The notes under the pieces are model-generated. The model worked only from the letters and a program-made list of their open reading frames with translations. It had not been told where the DNA came from and made no database searches. The position numbers were made by a program, and so were the translations under genes. This document shows positions 16,308-27,918 of a stretch of DNA of 64,000 nt, piece by piece. How positions within the stretch are numbered: position 1 is the first letter of the stretch; every line of letters starts with the position of its first letter. Origin of the DNA: Reyranella massiliensis 521 (lineage in GTDB: Bacteria > Pseudomonadota > Alphaproteobacteria > Reyranellales > Reyranellaceae); assembly GCF_000312425.1 (NCBI RefSeq), contig NZ_HE997181.1, positions 3,012,729-3,076,728 on the forward strand, given 5' to 3'.

Positions 16308-17414
16308 TCAGAGCTTTCCGGCTGCCGACTGACGCGCCATGAAGTTATCGAAGGTGTTCTCGACGACACGGAACCAGAGGACTTCCTCGGCGCGAAACGG
16401 TTTCCAGGACTCGTAGACCTTCCTGAACTTCGGATTCTTCGCACTCGTCTCGGCATAGATCTCGTTGGCGGCATTGAAGGCTGCTTCCATCATTGCCTGG
16501 GAAAACGGCAGGACCTTCGCGCCGCCCGCAATCAGCTCCCGCAGCGCGCGTGGGTTCTGCGCGTCGTACTTGGCAAGGGACCAGCCCACGGTATCGCCGG
16601 CCGCGACCGAGATGGCCTCCTTGTAGGCCGCTGGCAGGGCCTCGAACGCCTTGTCGCCGCAGTAAAGCGAGATCGCCGTACTGCCTTCCCACCACCCCGG
16701 ATAGTAGTAGTACGGCGCCACCTTGTAGAAGCCGAGCTTCAGATCGTCGTAGGGGCCGACCCATTCGGCAGCGTCGATCGTGCCCTTCTCCAGGGCCGGA
16801 TAGATGTCGCCGGCCGCGATCTGCTGCGGTACCACGCCGAGCTTCGCCAGGACCTGACCGGCAAAGCCGCCGACGCGGAACTTCAACCCCTTCAGATCGT
16901 CGAGCGTCTTGATCTCCTTGCGGAACCAGCCGCCCATCTGCGCGCCGGTATGCCCCACGAGGAAGGACGTCATCTTGTAGTCCTTGTAGAACTCGCGCAT
17001 CAGCTCGAGCCCGCCGCCATGATAGACCCAGGCATTGTGCTGGCGGGTATTCAGCCCGAACGGCAACGCCGTGTCGAAAGCGAAAGTCGGATCCTTGCCG
17101 ACATAGTAGTAGGCGCCGGTGTGGCCGCACTCGACAGTCTCGTTCTGCACGGCATCGACGACCTGCAGGGCCGGAACGATCTCGCCGGCGGCAAAGGAGC
17201 GGATCTGGAACTTGTTGTCGGTCAGCGCCGCGACGCGCTTGGTGAAGAACTCGCCGGCGCCGTAGATCGCATCGAGCGACTTCGGAAAGCTCGACGCCAT
17301 CCGCCACTTCACCTCGGGCATGGACTGGGCAATGGCAGGCGCTGCGAGCGTGCCGGCCGCGGCCATCGTTGCGCCGCCGACGCCGGCCGTGCGCAGAAAT
17401 TTGCGACGTCGCAT
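16308..17414 (-). CDS. TRAP transporter substrate-binding protein, TakP-like (copy 3)
   Basis: A 368-residue periplasmic protein with twin-arginine signal MRRRKFLRTAGVGGATMAAA. It is strongly similar to copy 2 through the whole length (by eye more than 80 percent), sharing KRVAALTDNKFQIR, DAVQNETVECGHT, FGLNTRQHNAWVYHGGG and EWVGPYDD; differences include [20 protein letters not shown] and WEGSTAISLYCGDK. A tagggag ribosome site precedes the ATG. No clear terminator follows before copy 2's promoter region: the downstream hairpins lack a T-run. It looks like a recent duplicate of copy 2, retaining all visible ligand residues. Confidence 0.95.
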   Translation of the reverse strand: MRRRKFLRTAGVGGATMAAAGTLAAPAIAQSMPEVKWRMASSFPKSLDAIYGAGEFFTKRVAALTDNKFQIRSFAAGEIVPALQVVDAVQNETVECGHTGAYYYVGKDPTFAFDTALPFGLNTRQHNAWVYHGGGLELMREFYKDYKMTSFLVGHTGAQMGGWFRKEIKTLDDLKGLKFRVGGFAGQVLAKLGVVPQQIAAGDIYPALEKGTIDAAEWVGPYDDLKLGFYKVAPYYYYPGWWEGSTAISLYCGDKAFEALPAAYKEAISVAAGDTVGWSLAKYDAQNPRALRELIAGGAKVLPFSQAMMEAAFNAANEIYAETSAKNPKFRKVYESWKPFRAEEVLWFRVVENTFDNFMARQSAAGKL

Positions 17415-17485
17415 CTTGGATTCTCCCTAGGACTTCTTGCTTTGGCCCGCCTCTTCGAAGCGGGTTCGCTTATTGGCGTGGGAGA

Positions 17486-17514
17486 ATTATCGCATGGCGC
17501 AACGAGGCCAAAAA
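17486..17514 (-). promoter_or_regulatory. Possible promoter of copy 3
   Basis: On the minus strand TGC-GATAAT (-10 at 17486-17491) is an extended -10, with TTTTTG 17 bp upstream (17509-17514). It lies directly after the T-run of the copy 4 terminator and carries the 21-bp element shared with copy 2. Confidence 0.45.
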
Positions 17515-17519
17515 CAAAG

Positions 17520-17541
17520 AAACCCCGCCGAAGCGGGGTTT
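17520..17541 (-). terminator. Intrinsic terminator of TRAP binding-protein copy 4
   Basis: Stem aaaccccgc/gcggggttt with cgaa loop, followed on the minus strand by a T-rich tail (complement of aaaaacaaaga). The core is almost the same as the copy 2 terminator, suggesting that gene plus terminator were duplicated together. Confidence 0.87.
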
Positions 17542-17566
17542 CCAGGGTCGTCTCGGACCAGGCCGA

Positions 17567-19571
<2,005 letters not shown>

Positions 19572-19573
19572 TC

Positions 19574-21814
19574 TCAGTCCTTGAACCGTTTGGCCCGCGG
19601 CCAGCCCTTCTCTGGCATGCGCCCCGCCTGCGCACGTTCACCGCGCCAGAACTTCAGTTCGCTGGCCGGGATCACACGGTTGCCCCAGGGCAGCCCCTCC
19701 GAGAGCTTGAAGGCCTGTGCATCCGACAGGTGGTCGCCCTTGGATTTCTGCAGCAGCACGCCGCGGCCACGGCCCATTTCGGGAACCTGATCCAGCGGGA
19801 AGATCAGCAGCTTGCGGCCTTCGCTGAGAGCTGCGGCCGAATCGGCCCCCTCGGGTACGATGGAGAAAGCCTGCGCCTTCTCCTTGTCGGCGAGATTCAG
19901 GACCTGCTTGCCGTTCTTGGTCTGCGCCACCACGTCGTCTTCCGGCACGATGAAGCCGCGGCCGGCATCCGACGCCACGAAGAACTTGCGGCCGCCTTTC
20001 AGGACGATGAGCTGCACGATGTCCTGCTCGTTGCCCAGTTCGATCATCAGGCGAATCGGTTCACCATGGCCGCGCGCGCTGGGCAGCCGGTCGCAGCCCA
20101 GGGTGTAGAACCGACCGTTGGTGCCGAACACCAGCACCTTGTCGGTCGACTGCGCGTGGATGGCGAAGCGTGGCCCATCGCCTTCCTTGAACTTCAGGTC
20201 CGCCGCGGCCTTCTCGTCGAGATGGCCCTTGGCGGCGCGGATCCAGCCCTTCTCCGACAGGATCACCGTCATCGGCTCGCGCTCGACGAAGTCCTCGATC
20301 GCGTGTTCGATCTCGGCCGGCGCATCGGCCAGCTCCGTGCGGCGACGCCCGAGTTCGGTCTTGCCGCCGAACTTCTTCTTGGTTTCCCGAACTTCGTCGG
20401 CGACCCGTTCCCACTGCAGGCCTTCGTCCTTCAGCAGCGCCTTGAGATCCTTGCGCTCGGCCGTGAGCTTCTTGTGCTCGCCACGGATCTCGAACTCCTC
20501 GAGCCGGCGCAACGCGCGCAGCCGCATGTTCAGGATCGACTCGGCCTGCAGGTCGGTAAGCCCGAACGCCTTGATCATCTTCGGCTTGGGCTCGTCCTCC
20601 TCGCGGATGATCTTGATCAGCTTGTCCAGGTTCAGATAGGCGATCAGGTAGCCGTCCAGGATCTCCAGCCGCCGCTCGATCTCGGCCAGGCGGAAGGTCG
20701 AACGCCGCACCAGCACTTCGCGGCGGTGATCCAGGAAGGCCTGCAGCGCCTCGCGCAGGTTCATCACGCGCGGCGTGTTGTCCTTGTCGAGGACATTGAG
20801 GTTCAGCGGGAAGCGGATCTCGAGGTCGCTGAGCTTGAAGAGCTGTTCCATCAGCAGCTCGGCCGGCACGTTGCCGGTGCGCGGCTCCAGAACGATGCGC
20901 ACGTCGTCGGCCGACTCGTCGCGCACGTCCTCGAGGATCGGCAGCTTCTTGGCGTTGATGATCTCGGCGATCCGCTCGATCAGCTTGCCCTTCTGGACCT
21001 GATACGGAATCTCCGTGACGACGATCCGGTACTGGCCGCGCGGAAGCTGCTCGACTTCCCATTTGGCGCGCAGGCGGAAGGCGCCGCGGCCGGTCTTGTA
21101 GGCTTCGACGATCGACTCGCGCGGCTCGACCAGGATGCCGCCGGTCGGGAAGTCCGGTCCCCTCACGAGGTCGACCAGTGTCTCGATGCGCGAGTTCGGC
21201 GTCTTGATGAGATGCAGTAGCGCGTCGCACAGCTCGCCGGCATTGTGCGGCGGGATCGAGGTCGCCATGCCGACGGCGATGCCGGCCGCACCGTTGGCCA
21301 GCAGGTTGGGAAAGCCGCCCGGCAGCACCACCGGCTCTTCGGTCGAACCGTCGTAGTTGGGCCGGAAGTCGACGGCATTCTCGTCGATGCCCGCCAGCAG
21401 CGCCTCTGCAACGGCGGTGAGGCGCGCCTCGGTGTAACGCATGGCCGCCGGGTTATCGCCGTCGATATTGCCGAAGTTGCCCTGGCCCTCGATCAGCGGA
21501 TAGCGGGCGGCGAAGTCCTGCGCGAGCCGCACCAGCGCGTCGTAGATCGACTGGTCGCCGTGCGGGTGATACTGGCCGATCACGTCGCCGACCACGCGCG
21601 CACTCTTCTTGAAGGCGCTGTTGGGGTCGAGCCGGAGCTGGCGCATGGCATAGAGCAGCCGGCGATGCACCGGCTTCAGCCCGTCGCGCACATCGGGCAG
21701 CGACCGCGACATGATGGTCGACAGTGCATAGGACAGGTAGCGCTCCTGGAGCGCTTGCCCGAACTGGACCGGCTTGACCGCCGCGAGAGGGACGACGTTG
21801 TTGCGCTTTGCCAT
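19574..21814 (-). CDS. parC: DNA topoisomerase IV subunit A
   Basis: A 746-residue type IIA topoisomerase subunit that unlinks daughter chromosomes with ParE. It has [20 protein letters not shown], the DNA-gate tyrosine in [12 protein letters not shown], and a reduced C-terminal beta-propeller with [21 protein letters not shown] GyrA-type C-terminal box is not seen and the length fits ParC. In the quinolone-contact region the sequence is [13 protein letters not shown], with Gln where many gammaproteobacterial ParC have Ser. It lies 53 bp after recO and leads into uppP. Confidence 0.95.
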   Translation of the reverse strand: MAKRNNVVPLAAVKPVQFGQALQERYLSYALSTIMSRSLPDVRDGLKPVHRRLLYAMRQLRLDPNSAFKKSARVVGDVIGQYHPHGDQSIYDALVRLAQDFAARYPLIEGQGNFGNIDGDNPAAMRYTEARLTAVAEALLAGIDENAVDFRPNYDGSTEEPVVLPGGFPNLLANGAAGIAVGMATSIPPHNAGELCDALLHLIKTPNSRIETLVDLVRGPDFPTGGILVEPRESIVEAYKTGRGAFRLRAKWEVEQLPRGQYRIVVTEIPYQVQKGKLIERIAEIINAKKLPILEDVRDESADDVRIVLEPRTGNVPAELLMEQLFKLSDLEIRFPLNLNVLDKDNTPRVMNLREALQAFLDHRREVLVRRSTFRLAEIERRLEILDGYLIAYLNLDKLIKIIREEDEPKPKMIKAFGLTDLQAESILNMRLRALRRLEEFEIRGEHKKLTAERKDLKALLKDEGLQWERVADEVRETKKKFGGKTELGRRRTELADAPAEIEHAIEDFVEREPMTVILSEKGWIRAAKGHLDEKAAADLKFKEGDGPRFAIHAQSTDKVLVFGTNGRFYTLGCDRLPSARGHGEPIRLMIELGNEQDIVQLIVLKGGRKFFVASDAGRGFIVPEDDVVAQTKNGKQVLNLADKEKAQAFSIVPEGADSAAALSEGRKLLIFPLDQVPEMGRGRGVLLQKSKGDHLSDAQAFKLSEGLPWGNRVIPASELKFWRGERAQAGRMPEKGWPRAKRFKD

Positions 21815-21867
21815 TTACCGGACGTGAGGGGAACCGGCCGTAAATTTTCGCCACGGCCATTGTTATT

Positions 21868-22584
21868 CTAGCGTTGGAGCGACTCCATAAATCTCGACCG
21901 CGCGGGAGGCAAGGGCTTGTTGTGTGGCCAAAACACGTGCCGTTCGAGGAAATAGCCGGTCAGGTCGAGACCCTGGCGCAACTCATCGTCATCGGACGGT
22001 AATCCGCCGGTGGAAAGAAACCCGGGCAGCGCCAGAAGCTTCTCCCTGTAGGGTCCTGCCGCCGCTCGCGACACTGCCCTGCCTGTCTTGGGCGAGACGT
22101 AGGCCAGGTCCTCCGTTGTCCCGGTGGCTGCGCATTTCTCGAGATCGAGTCCGAAGCCCAGTTCCTGCAGCAGGCCCAGTTCCAGCCGCACATAGAGAAC
22201 CGGCCAGCCAGGATGGCCGAGGACACCAAGAAAGGCGCGAAAACCATCGAACATTGCCGGATGTGGTTCGCGCTCGGGAAGAGCGGCGTCCACGACGGCG
22301 CAGGCGGCCGCGAGTCCCGACAGTTCGACTGCACTGTCGAGTACCTGTGCGGCATGGGCTTCCCGCAGCTCGCCGGAATAGTTGCCGAGCTGCTCGGAAA
22401 GCCGCGCCCGCCAGGCAACCTCGACGAGATTGCCTGACTGCCAAACAGGACGGGCGCGGCGCGAGATGCCGCCCGGCACGAAGCCCGCGTGGCGACCATG
22501 CTCGCGCGTCAGCAGCGACACGACGAGACCGCTCTCGCCATGAGGTCGCGCCGTGAGCACGATGCCGTCGTCGGTCCAATCCAT
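21868..22584 (-). CDS. recO: DNA repair protein RecO
   Basis: A 238-residue mediator that anneals single strands and with RecR loads RecA. The OB-fold start MDWTDDGIVLTARPHGESGL and LTREHGRHAGFVPGG are typical, followed by the helical part and C-terminal zinc-less domain with FLSTGGLPSDDDELRQGLDL. The ATG of MDWTDD is chosen; longer starts in the same frame would overlap the divergent phoD-like gene. It closes the conserved lepB-rnc-era-recO-parC order, here interrupted by the phoD-like insertion. Confidence 0.93.
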   Translation of the reverse strand: MDWTDDGIVLTARPHGESGLVVSLLTREHGRHAGFVPGGISRRARPVWQSGNLVEVAWRARLSEQLGNYSGELREAHAAQVLDSAVELSGLAAACAVVDAALPEREPHPAMFDGFRAFLGVLGHPGWPVLYVRLELGLLQELGFGLDLEKCAATGTTEDLAYVSPKTGRAVSRAAAGPYREKLLALPGFLSTGGLPSDDDELRQGLDLTGYFLERHVFWPHNKPLPPARSRFMESLQR

Positions 22585-22627
22585 GCGCGTGTATGCCGCG
22601 TTTGGCGAAATCGCGCTAGGTTGGGTC

Positions 22628-24169
22628 ATGTCCCGATTGAGACGGCGCACGATCCTGGGCGCCAGTGCCCTCGCCGCCTTCCCGCCCCGGCTCTACGCCC
22701 AGATCGCCACGGCCAGCCGGCCGCGCCTCCTGCAGGGCGTGCAGGCTGGCGACGTCGGGGCCGATGGGGCGACGATCTGGAGCCGCGCCGACCGGCCGGC
22801 TCGCATGATCGTCGACTATGCGACGACGGAGCACTTCACCGACGCGCGGCGCGTCGAAGGACCGTCGGCCCTGGAGGCGACGGACTTCACGTCCCGTATC
22901 CGCCTCGGCGATCTACCTCCGGGCCAGACCGTCTTCTATCGCGTCGCGTACCTCGACCTCGGCGACCTCAAGACCCTGAGCGAGCCGGTCGTCGGCCGTT
23001 TCCGCATGCCGCCCGCGTCCGGCGCCCCCGCGTCCAATACCGACGCGAGTTTCGTCTGGTCGGCCGATACGGCGGGCCAGGGCTGGGGCATCAACCCCGA
23101 CATCGGCGGCATGACGATCTACGAGTCGATGCGCCGCCTCGCGCCCGATTTCTTCGTCCACTGCGGCGACACGATCTACGCCGACAACCCCCTCGCCTCG
23201 GAGAAGAAGCTGCCCGATGGCCGCCTCTGGAAGAACCTCGTCACGGAGGCAAAGTCGAAGGTCGCCGAAAGCCTGACCGAGTTCCGCGGCAACCATCTCT
23301 ACAATTTCCTCGACGACAACCTGCGCCGCTTCAACGCCGAAGTGCCGATGATCGCGCTGTGGGACGACCACGAGGTGGTCGACAACTGGACCTGGGAAAG
23401 GCGGCTGGACGCCGACCCGCGCTACAAAGTGAAGGACGCCCGCACCCTTGCGATCGCGTCGGAGCGCGCCTTTCGCGAATACATGCCCCTGGCCGACGGA
23501 CTCGACGGACCGATGCGGCTGTATCGCCGTTTCTCGTTCGGCCCGCATCTCGACCTCTTCCGCCTCGACATGCGCAGCTTCCGCGGCCCCAACACGGTTG
23601 CCGCCTCGAACACCGCCTATCTCGGCGACGAGCAGCTCGCGTGGCTGAAGCACGCCCTCAAGTCTTCGAAGGCTACCTGGAAGATCGTTGCCGCCGACAT
23701 GCCCCTGGGCCTCGTCGTCTACGACGACTGGCGCACAAAGACCGGCGCCGACGGTCTGGCCAATGCCGACGATGGGCCGCCGCTTGGGCGCGAACTCGAG
23801 ATCGCCGGCCTGCTGGCCTTCATCAAGCGCGAGGGCATTCATAACGTGCACTGGATCACTGCCGACGTGCATTACCCCGCCACGCACCGCTACGATCCGG
23901 CCCGGGCCACCTTCTCGGACTTCACGCCGTTCTACGAATTCGTCTCGGGGCCGCTCTGCGCCGGCGGCTTCGGCCCCAATGCGTTCGATCGTACATTCGG
24001 GCCGCAGATCGTCTTTCAGAAAACGCCCAGCCGGATCGACCTGTCCCCGTTGGAAGGCTCCTGCCATTTTGGCCACGTCAAGATCGAGGGCCGCACGGGC
24101 CTGATGACCGTCACCCACCGCGACGCGGCGGGCGGCATCCTGCACACGCTCGAACTGGCGCCAAGCTAG
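22628..24169 (+). CDS. PhoD-like alkaline phosphatase (phosphodiesterase)
   Basis: A 513-residue exported metallophosphatase. The signal MSRLRRRTILGASALAAFP is of the twin-arginine type, consistent with PhoD-like enzymes that fold with Fe and Ca before export. Conserved metal-site motifs are VWSADTAGQGWGINP, VHCGDTIYADNP, ALWDDHEVVDNWTWE and ITADVHYPATH. It releases phosphate from organic esters. The gene is a plus-strand insertion between recO and era, which are neighbours in related genomes: its start lies 43 bp from the divergent recO start, and its stop abuts the era stop with no gap. No PHO box was picked out. Confidence 0.93.
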   Translation: MSRLRRRTILGASALAAFPPRLYAQIATASRPRLLQGVQAGDVGADGATIWSRADRPARMIVDYATTEHFTDARRVEGPSALEATDFTSRIRLGDLPPGQTVFYRVAYLDLGDLKTLSEPVVGRFRMPPASGAPASNTDASFVWSADTAGQGWGINPDIGGMTIYESMRRLAPDFFVHCGDTIYADNPLASEKKLPDGRLWKNLVTEAKSKVAESLTEFRGNHLYNFLDDNLRRFNAEVPMIALWDDHEVVDNWTWERRLDADPRYKVKDARTLAIASERAFREYMPLADGLDGPMRLYRRFSFGPHLDLFRLDMRSFRGPNTVAASNTAYLGDEQLAWLKHALKSSKATWKIVAADMPLGLVVYDDWRTKTGADGLANADDGPPLGRELEIAGLLAFIKREGIHNVHWITADVHYPATHRYDPARATFSDFTPFYEFVSGPLCAGGFGPNAFDRTFGPQIVFQKTPSRIDLSPLEGSCHFGHVKIEGRTGLMTVTHRDAAGGILHTLELAPS

Positions 24170-25099
24170 TTATCGCTTGGGCTCGTAGTCCAATCCGATG
24201 GCGCGATAGTGCGAGGGATCGTCGGCCCAGCGCTCGCTTACCTTCACATGCAGGAAGAGATGCACGGGCCGCTCCAGCATCTGGCCGAGCTCGTGGCGTG
24301 CCCGTGCGCCGATCTGCTTGATACGTGCCCCGCCCTTGCCCAGGAAAATAGCGCGCTGGCCGTCGCGCTGGACATGGATCGTCTGTTCGACCCGCACGCT
24401 GCCGTCGGGCCGATCCTCCCATTTGTCGGTTTCGACCGCGGCTTCGTAGGGCAGCTCCTGATGAAGCTGCAGGAAGACCTGTTCGCGCGTCACCTCGGAC
24501 GCCAGGAGACGCAACGGGAGGTCCGCTGCCTGGTCCTCGGGATATAGGAACGGCCCGGCCGGCACGGCGGCAGCCAGTGCCGTCAGCAGATCGTTGATGC
24601 CGTCGGCCTTCAGCGCGCTCACCATGAAGGTGCGTTCAAAGGGCACGCGGGCGTTGAGCTCGGCCGTGAGCGCCAGGAGCTTTTCGCGATGCACGAGATC
24701 GATCTTGTTCAAGACAAGATAACGCGGCGCACGCGACTGCTTCAGCCGCTCGATGATGGCTTCGGTCTCCGGCCCGATGCCGCGCTCGGCGTCCACCACC
24801 AGCGCCACGACGTCGGCATCCTCGGCACCCTGCCAGGCCGCGGCAACCATGGCCCGCTCCAGACGGCGCTTGGCCACGCGGAAGATGCCGGGCGTATCGA
24901 CCAGCACGACCTGGGCGCGAGTGCCATCGGGCATGTCCGCCATCGCAATGCCGATCACCCGCATGCGCGTGGTCTGCACCTTGGGCGAGACGATGCTCAC
25001 CTTCGAACCGACCAGCCCGTTCACCAGGGTCGACTTGCCGGCATTGGGGGCGCCGACCACGGCAACGAAGCCAGCACGTGTAGGAAGTTCGCTCATCAC
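24170..25099 (-). CDS. era: GTPase Era
   Basis: A 309-residue GTPase that binds 16S rRNA near its 3' end during 30S maturation. The G1 motif GAPNAGKSTLVNGL, G3 DTPGIF, G4 NKID and a C-terminal KH domain with VHLFLHVKVSERWADDPSHY are all present. Its ATG overlaps the rnc stop by 4 bp, keeping the classical rnc-era coupling. The stop abuts that of the phoD-like gene on the other strand. Confidence 0.98.
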   Translation of the reverse strand: MMSELPTRAGFVAVVGAPNAGKSTLVNGLVGSKVSIVSPKVQTTRMRVIGIAMADMPDGTRAQVVLVDTPGIFRVAKRRLERAMVAAAWQGAEDADVVALVVDAERGIGPETEAIIERLKQSRAPRYLVLNKIDLVHREKLLALTAELNARVPFERTFMVSALKADGINDLLTALAAAVPAGPFLYPEDQAADLPLRLLASEVTREQVFLQLHQELPYEAAVETDKWEDRPDGSVRVEQTIHVQRDGQRAIFLGKGGARIKQIGARARHELGQMLERPVHLFLHVKVSERWADDPSHYRAIGLDYEPKR

Positions 25100-25848
25100 C
25101 GGTCCAGCCGTTCGAGAAGAGTTAAAGCCGCCAGCCGTTCGGCCTCGCGTTTGCTGCCACCGCGGCCACGTGCCGGCTCGTGGCCCTTGATCGCCACGTC
25201 GACGACGAAGACAGGCGCATGCGCCGGTCCTTCGCGATCGATTTCACGATAGCTCGGCAGCGGCAGGCGCCTCGCCTGAGCCCATTCCTGCAAGGCCGTC
25301 TTGGCGTCGCGTGGCGGCGCCACGCCTTGCTGGCTGAGCCGGTTGCCCCACAATTTCTGCACGCAGGCGGCGGCGCTTTCAAATCCGCCATCGAGGTAGA
25401 CGGCGCCCAGCAATGCTTCGAGGGCGTCGGCCAGGATGTTGGGCTGAATGCTGTCACCATGGGCACGTTCTGAATCGCCCAGCCGGAGACGGGGACCGAG
25501 ATCGATTTCTGTCGCAATCTCGACCAGCGCCTCCGCTCTGACGAGCGCCGCGTGTCGCCGCGCCAGACCACCCTCACGCTCGTGCGGAAAACGCTTCAGC
25601 AGAAGGTCCGCCATTGCCAGCGACAGGACACGGTCGCCCAGGAACTCGAGCCGCTCGTTCCCTTGCGGGAAGGCCGCTTTCAACTCGGGACGGCGGTCGA
25701 GTGCGCTGCGGTGGGTAAGCGCTTCGGCGGCGAATTCGGCACGTGCGAAAACGTGCCCCAGACCTTCCGACAACGCCGCCAGATCGGCGTCGGTCGGCTT
25801 CAGTGGATGGCCATGAAGAAGCGGTTCCAGCGTATTGCCTCGGGCCAT
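25096..25848 (-). CDS. rnc: Ribonuclease III
   Basis: A 250-residue dsRNA endonuclease that processes rRNA precursors and structured mRNAs. The catalytic signature NERLEFLGDRVLSLAMADLL, a second acidic site DALEALLGAVYLDGGF, and a C-terminal double-stranded RNA-binding domain (KTALQEWAQARRLPLPSY; RGGSKREAERLAALTLLERL) are visible. The start is uncertain: the ATG used here has a ggag 9 bp upstream and overlaps the end of lepB by 49 bp; a TTG six codons earlier would overlap more. Translation is coupled to era by a 4-bp overlap. Confidence 0.95.
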   Translation of the reverse strand: MARGNTLEPLLHGHPLKPTDADLAALSEGLGHVFARAEFAAEALTHRSALDRRPELKAAFPQGNERLEFLGDRVLSLAMADLLLKRFPHEREGGLARRHAALVRAEALVEIATEIDLGPRLRLGDSERAHGDSIQPNILADALEALLGAVYLDGGFESAAACVQKLWGNRLSQQGVAPPRDAKTALQEWAQARRLPLPSYREIDREGPAHAPVFVVDVAIKGHEPARGRGGSKREAERLAALTLLERLDR

Positions 25849-26630
25849 TTCCACGGCTCCAGCCAACCCGCGGCCGATGGATCGTGCGAGAAGAAGATGA
25901 ACTCGGCCCGACCGACGAGATTCTCCGAAGGCACGTACCAGCCAAGCTGGTCGCGATCGCGCGTCGAACCGGAGAAGTCGCGCAGCATGAGGCGCGTCCG
26001 GCTGTCGAGTGAATCGTCGCGATTGTCGCCCATGACGAAGTAATTGCCGGCCGGCACCAGGAACTCGGGCGTGTTATCGGCCATGCCGTTGTCCATATAT
26101 TCGAGCACGGTGTAGCTGCGGCCGTTGGGCAGCGTCTCGCGATAGAGGGTGCCCTTCTGATAGTGCCCGTTCGTGCCCTTCACATAGTCGCTGGAGCGAA
26201 GCCGATCGACCGCCTTGCCATTGATGTGAAGGATACCGTTCGTGACTTGGATGCGATCGCCCGGCATGCCGACGATGCGCTTGATGTAGTCGGTACGGTT
26301 GACGCCCTGACCCTGATCTCCCGGGTACTTGAAGACGGCGACGTCGCCCCGCTCCGGCGGCGAGCCGAAGATGCGGCCCGAGAACACGCCAAGCGAGAAC
26401 GGGAAGGAATGCTTGCTGTAGCCGTAGGAATACTTCGAGACGAACAGATAGTCGCCGACCAGCAGGGTCGGGATCATCGATCCGCTGGGAATGTTGAAGG
26501 GCTCGATGGCGAACGTTCGCACGACAAGTGCGATCAGGACGGCATAGACGACCGTACGGACGGTCTCGCCCCAGCCACCGGCCTTCTCCTGCCCCCGCTT
26601 CCGCCGTTCAGCCACGTCCGTCATCGCCAT
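25800..26630 (-). CDS. lepB: Signal peptidase I
   Basis: A 276-residue membrane protease that removes Sec and Tat signal peptides. A single N-terminal hydrophobic helix (VVYAVLIALVVRTFA) precedes the catalytic serine in PFNIPSGSMIPTLLVGDYL, and the lysine base lies in YIKRIVGMPGDRI. The ending includes NYFVMGDNRDDSLDSR, another family box. The insertion between the boxes gives it a typical alphaproteobacterial length. It lies between acpS and rnc in the same direction; rnc starts inside its 3' end. Confidence 0.97.
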   Translation of the reverse strand: MAMTDVAERRKRGQEKAGGWGETVRTVVYAVLIALVVRTFAIEPFNIPSGSMIPTLLVGDYLFVSKYSYGYSKHSFPFSLGVFSGRIFGSPPERGDVAVFKYPGDQGQGVNRTDYIKRIVGMPGDRIQVTNGILHINGKAVDRLRSSDYVKGTNGHYQKGTLYRETLPNGRSYTVLEYMDNGMADNTPEFLVPAGNYFVMGDNRDDSLDSRTRLMLRDFSGSTRDRDQLGWYVPSENLVGRAEFIFFSHDPSAAGWLEPWKWPEAIRWNRFFMAIH

Positions 26631-26732
26631 TCCAGTTTAAACGAGCCGCGGCTATAGCAGGGCCGGCCGGCCGTGTCTCCCGCCCCGGTTGAGGCATCTG
26701 CGCACTGCAGTCCAGTGGTCCCGGTGCCTGGT

Positions 26733-27134
26733 TCATGTTTGCGGCACCGCCGAAATGATGATGATTGCCTGGGCCATTGGGTATTCGTCGGTCAACGTCA
26801 GGTCGATTTGCGGCGACATTCCGGCAGGTGTCATCTCCTGAAGCCGCGCCAGAGCGCCGCCCGTCAGCGCCATGGTGGGCCGGCCGCTACGCTGGTTGAT
26901 GACGCCCATGTCACGCCAGAACACACCGCGTCGCAAGCCCGTCCCCAGAGCCTTGGAGCAGGCTTCCTTGGCGGCAAAACGCTTGGCATAGCTTGCCGCG
27001 CGGGTCGCGCGACCTTCAGATCTTTTTTGTTCCGTCTCGGTGAAGATTCGCTGCACGAATCGGTCGCCGAACCTTTCCAGCGACTTCTCGATCCGCCGGA
27101 TATCGCAAAGGTCGTTGCCGATACCCAGGATCAC
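26733..27134 (-). CDS. acpS: Holo-[acyl-carrier-protein] synthase
   Basis: A 133-residue enzyme that moves 4'-phosphopantetheine from CoA to the acyl carrier protein. Start [20 protein letters not shown] has the catalytic Asp, and the second motif [18 protein letters not shown] has the metal-binding Glu and lysines. The GTG start overlaps the pdxJ stop by 4 bp (GTGA), the common pdxJ-acpS coupling; the longer upstream frame is a shadow of pdxJ. There is a 102-bp gap to lepB. Confidence 0.96.
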   Translation of the reverse strand: MILGIGNDLCDIRRIEKSLERFGDRFVQRIFTETEQKRSEGRATRAASYAKRFAAKEACSKALGTGLRRGVFWRDMGVINQRSGRPTMALTGGALARLQEMTPAGMSPQIDLTLTDEYPMAQAIIIISAVPQT

Positions 27135-27883
27135 GCGGACAGCCCTCCCGCACGCGCCGCATCCATGATCCGGCGCATTTCCCGGATCGCCGCTTCCAGG
27201 CCGACGAAGATTGCCTCGCCTACCAGGAAATGCCCGATGTTGAGCTCGCGTACTTCGGGAATGGCCGCGATCGGGCCGACATCGGCATAACTCAGTCCAT
27301 GGCCGGCATGGCATTCGAGGCCAAGCTTGGCACACAGGGCTGCGGCCTTGGCGATACGGGCGAGTTCGGCCTGCTTGGCGGCGCCCTCGATCTCGCAATA
27401 GCGGCCGGTATGCAGTTCCACGACCGGCGCCCCCAGCGTGACGGCGGCCTCGAGCTGGCGCGGATCGGCCTCGATGAACAGCGACACCCTGATGCCGGCA
27501 TCGCGCAGCCGGGCGACCATGGGTTTCAGATGGTTGTGCTGGCCGGCAGCATCGAGACCGCCTTCGGTGGTTCGCTCCTCGCGCTTCTCGGGCACGATGC
27601 AGGCGGCATGCGGACGGAGGCGCAGCGCGATGTCGACCATCTCCTGGGTCGCCGCCATCTCGAAGTTGAGCGGCACCTTGAGCTCGCGCATCAGCCCTTC
27701 GATGTCGGCGTCTATGATATGGCGGCGATCTTCGCGGAGATGCGCCGTGATGCCGTCGGCACCGGCTGCCTCGGCGAGCCGCGCCGCTCGCAGCGGGTCG
27801 GGAAGATGTCCGCCGCGCGCGTTACGCACGGTGGCCACATGGTCGATATTGACGCCGAGACGCAGAGGATTGGGCGCGGACAT
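27131..27883 (-). CDS. pdxJ: Pyridoxine 5'-phosphate synthase
   Basis: A 250-residue TIM-barrel enzyme that condenses 3-amino-1-phosphohydroxyacetone with 1-deoxyxylulose 5-phosphate in the DXP-dependent vitamin B6 pathway. The start [17 protein letters not shown], the [14 protein letters not shown] loop, [15 protein letters not shown] and [15 protein letters not shown] are the family's best conserved parts. It lies 35 bp after rsh and is coupled to acpS. Confidence 0.98.
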   Translation of the reverse strand: MSAPNPLRLGVNIDHVATVRNARGGHLPDPLRAARLAEAAGADGITAHLREDRRHIIDADIEGLMRELKVPLNFEMAATQEMVDIALRLRPHAACIVPEKREERTTEGGLDAAGQHNHLKPMVARLRDAGIRVSLFIEADPRQLEAAVTLGAPVVELHTGRYCEIEGAAKQAELARIAKAAALCAKLGLECHAGHGLSYADVGPIAAIPEVRELNIGHFLVGEAIFVGLEAAIREMRRIMDAARAGGLSA

Positions 27884-27918
27884 ACGCTACTTTCGCTGGG
27901 AGGAGATGGGGAGAGCCG

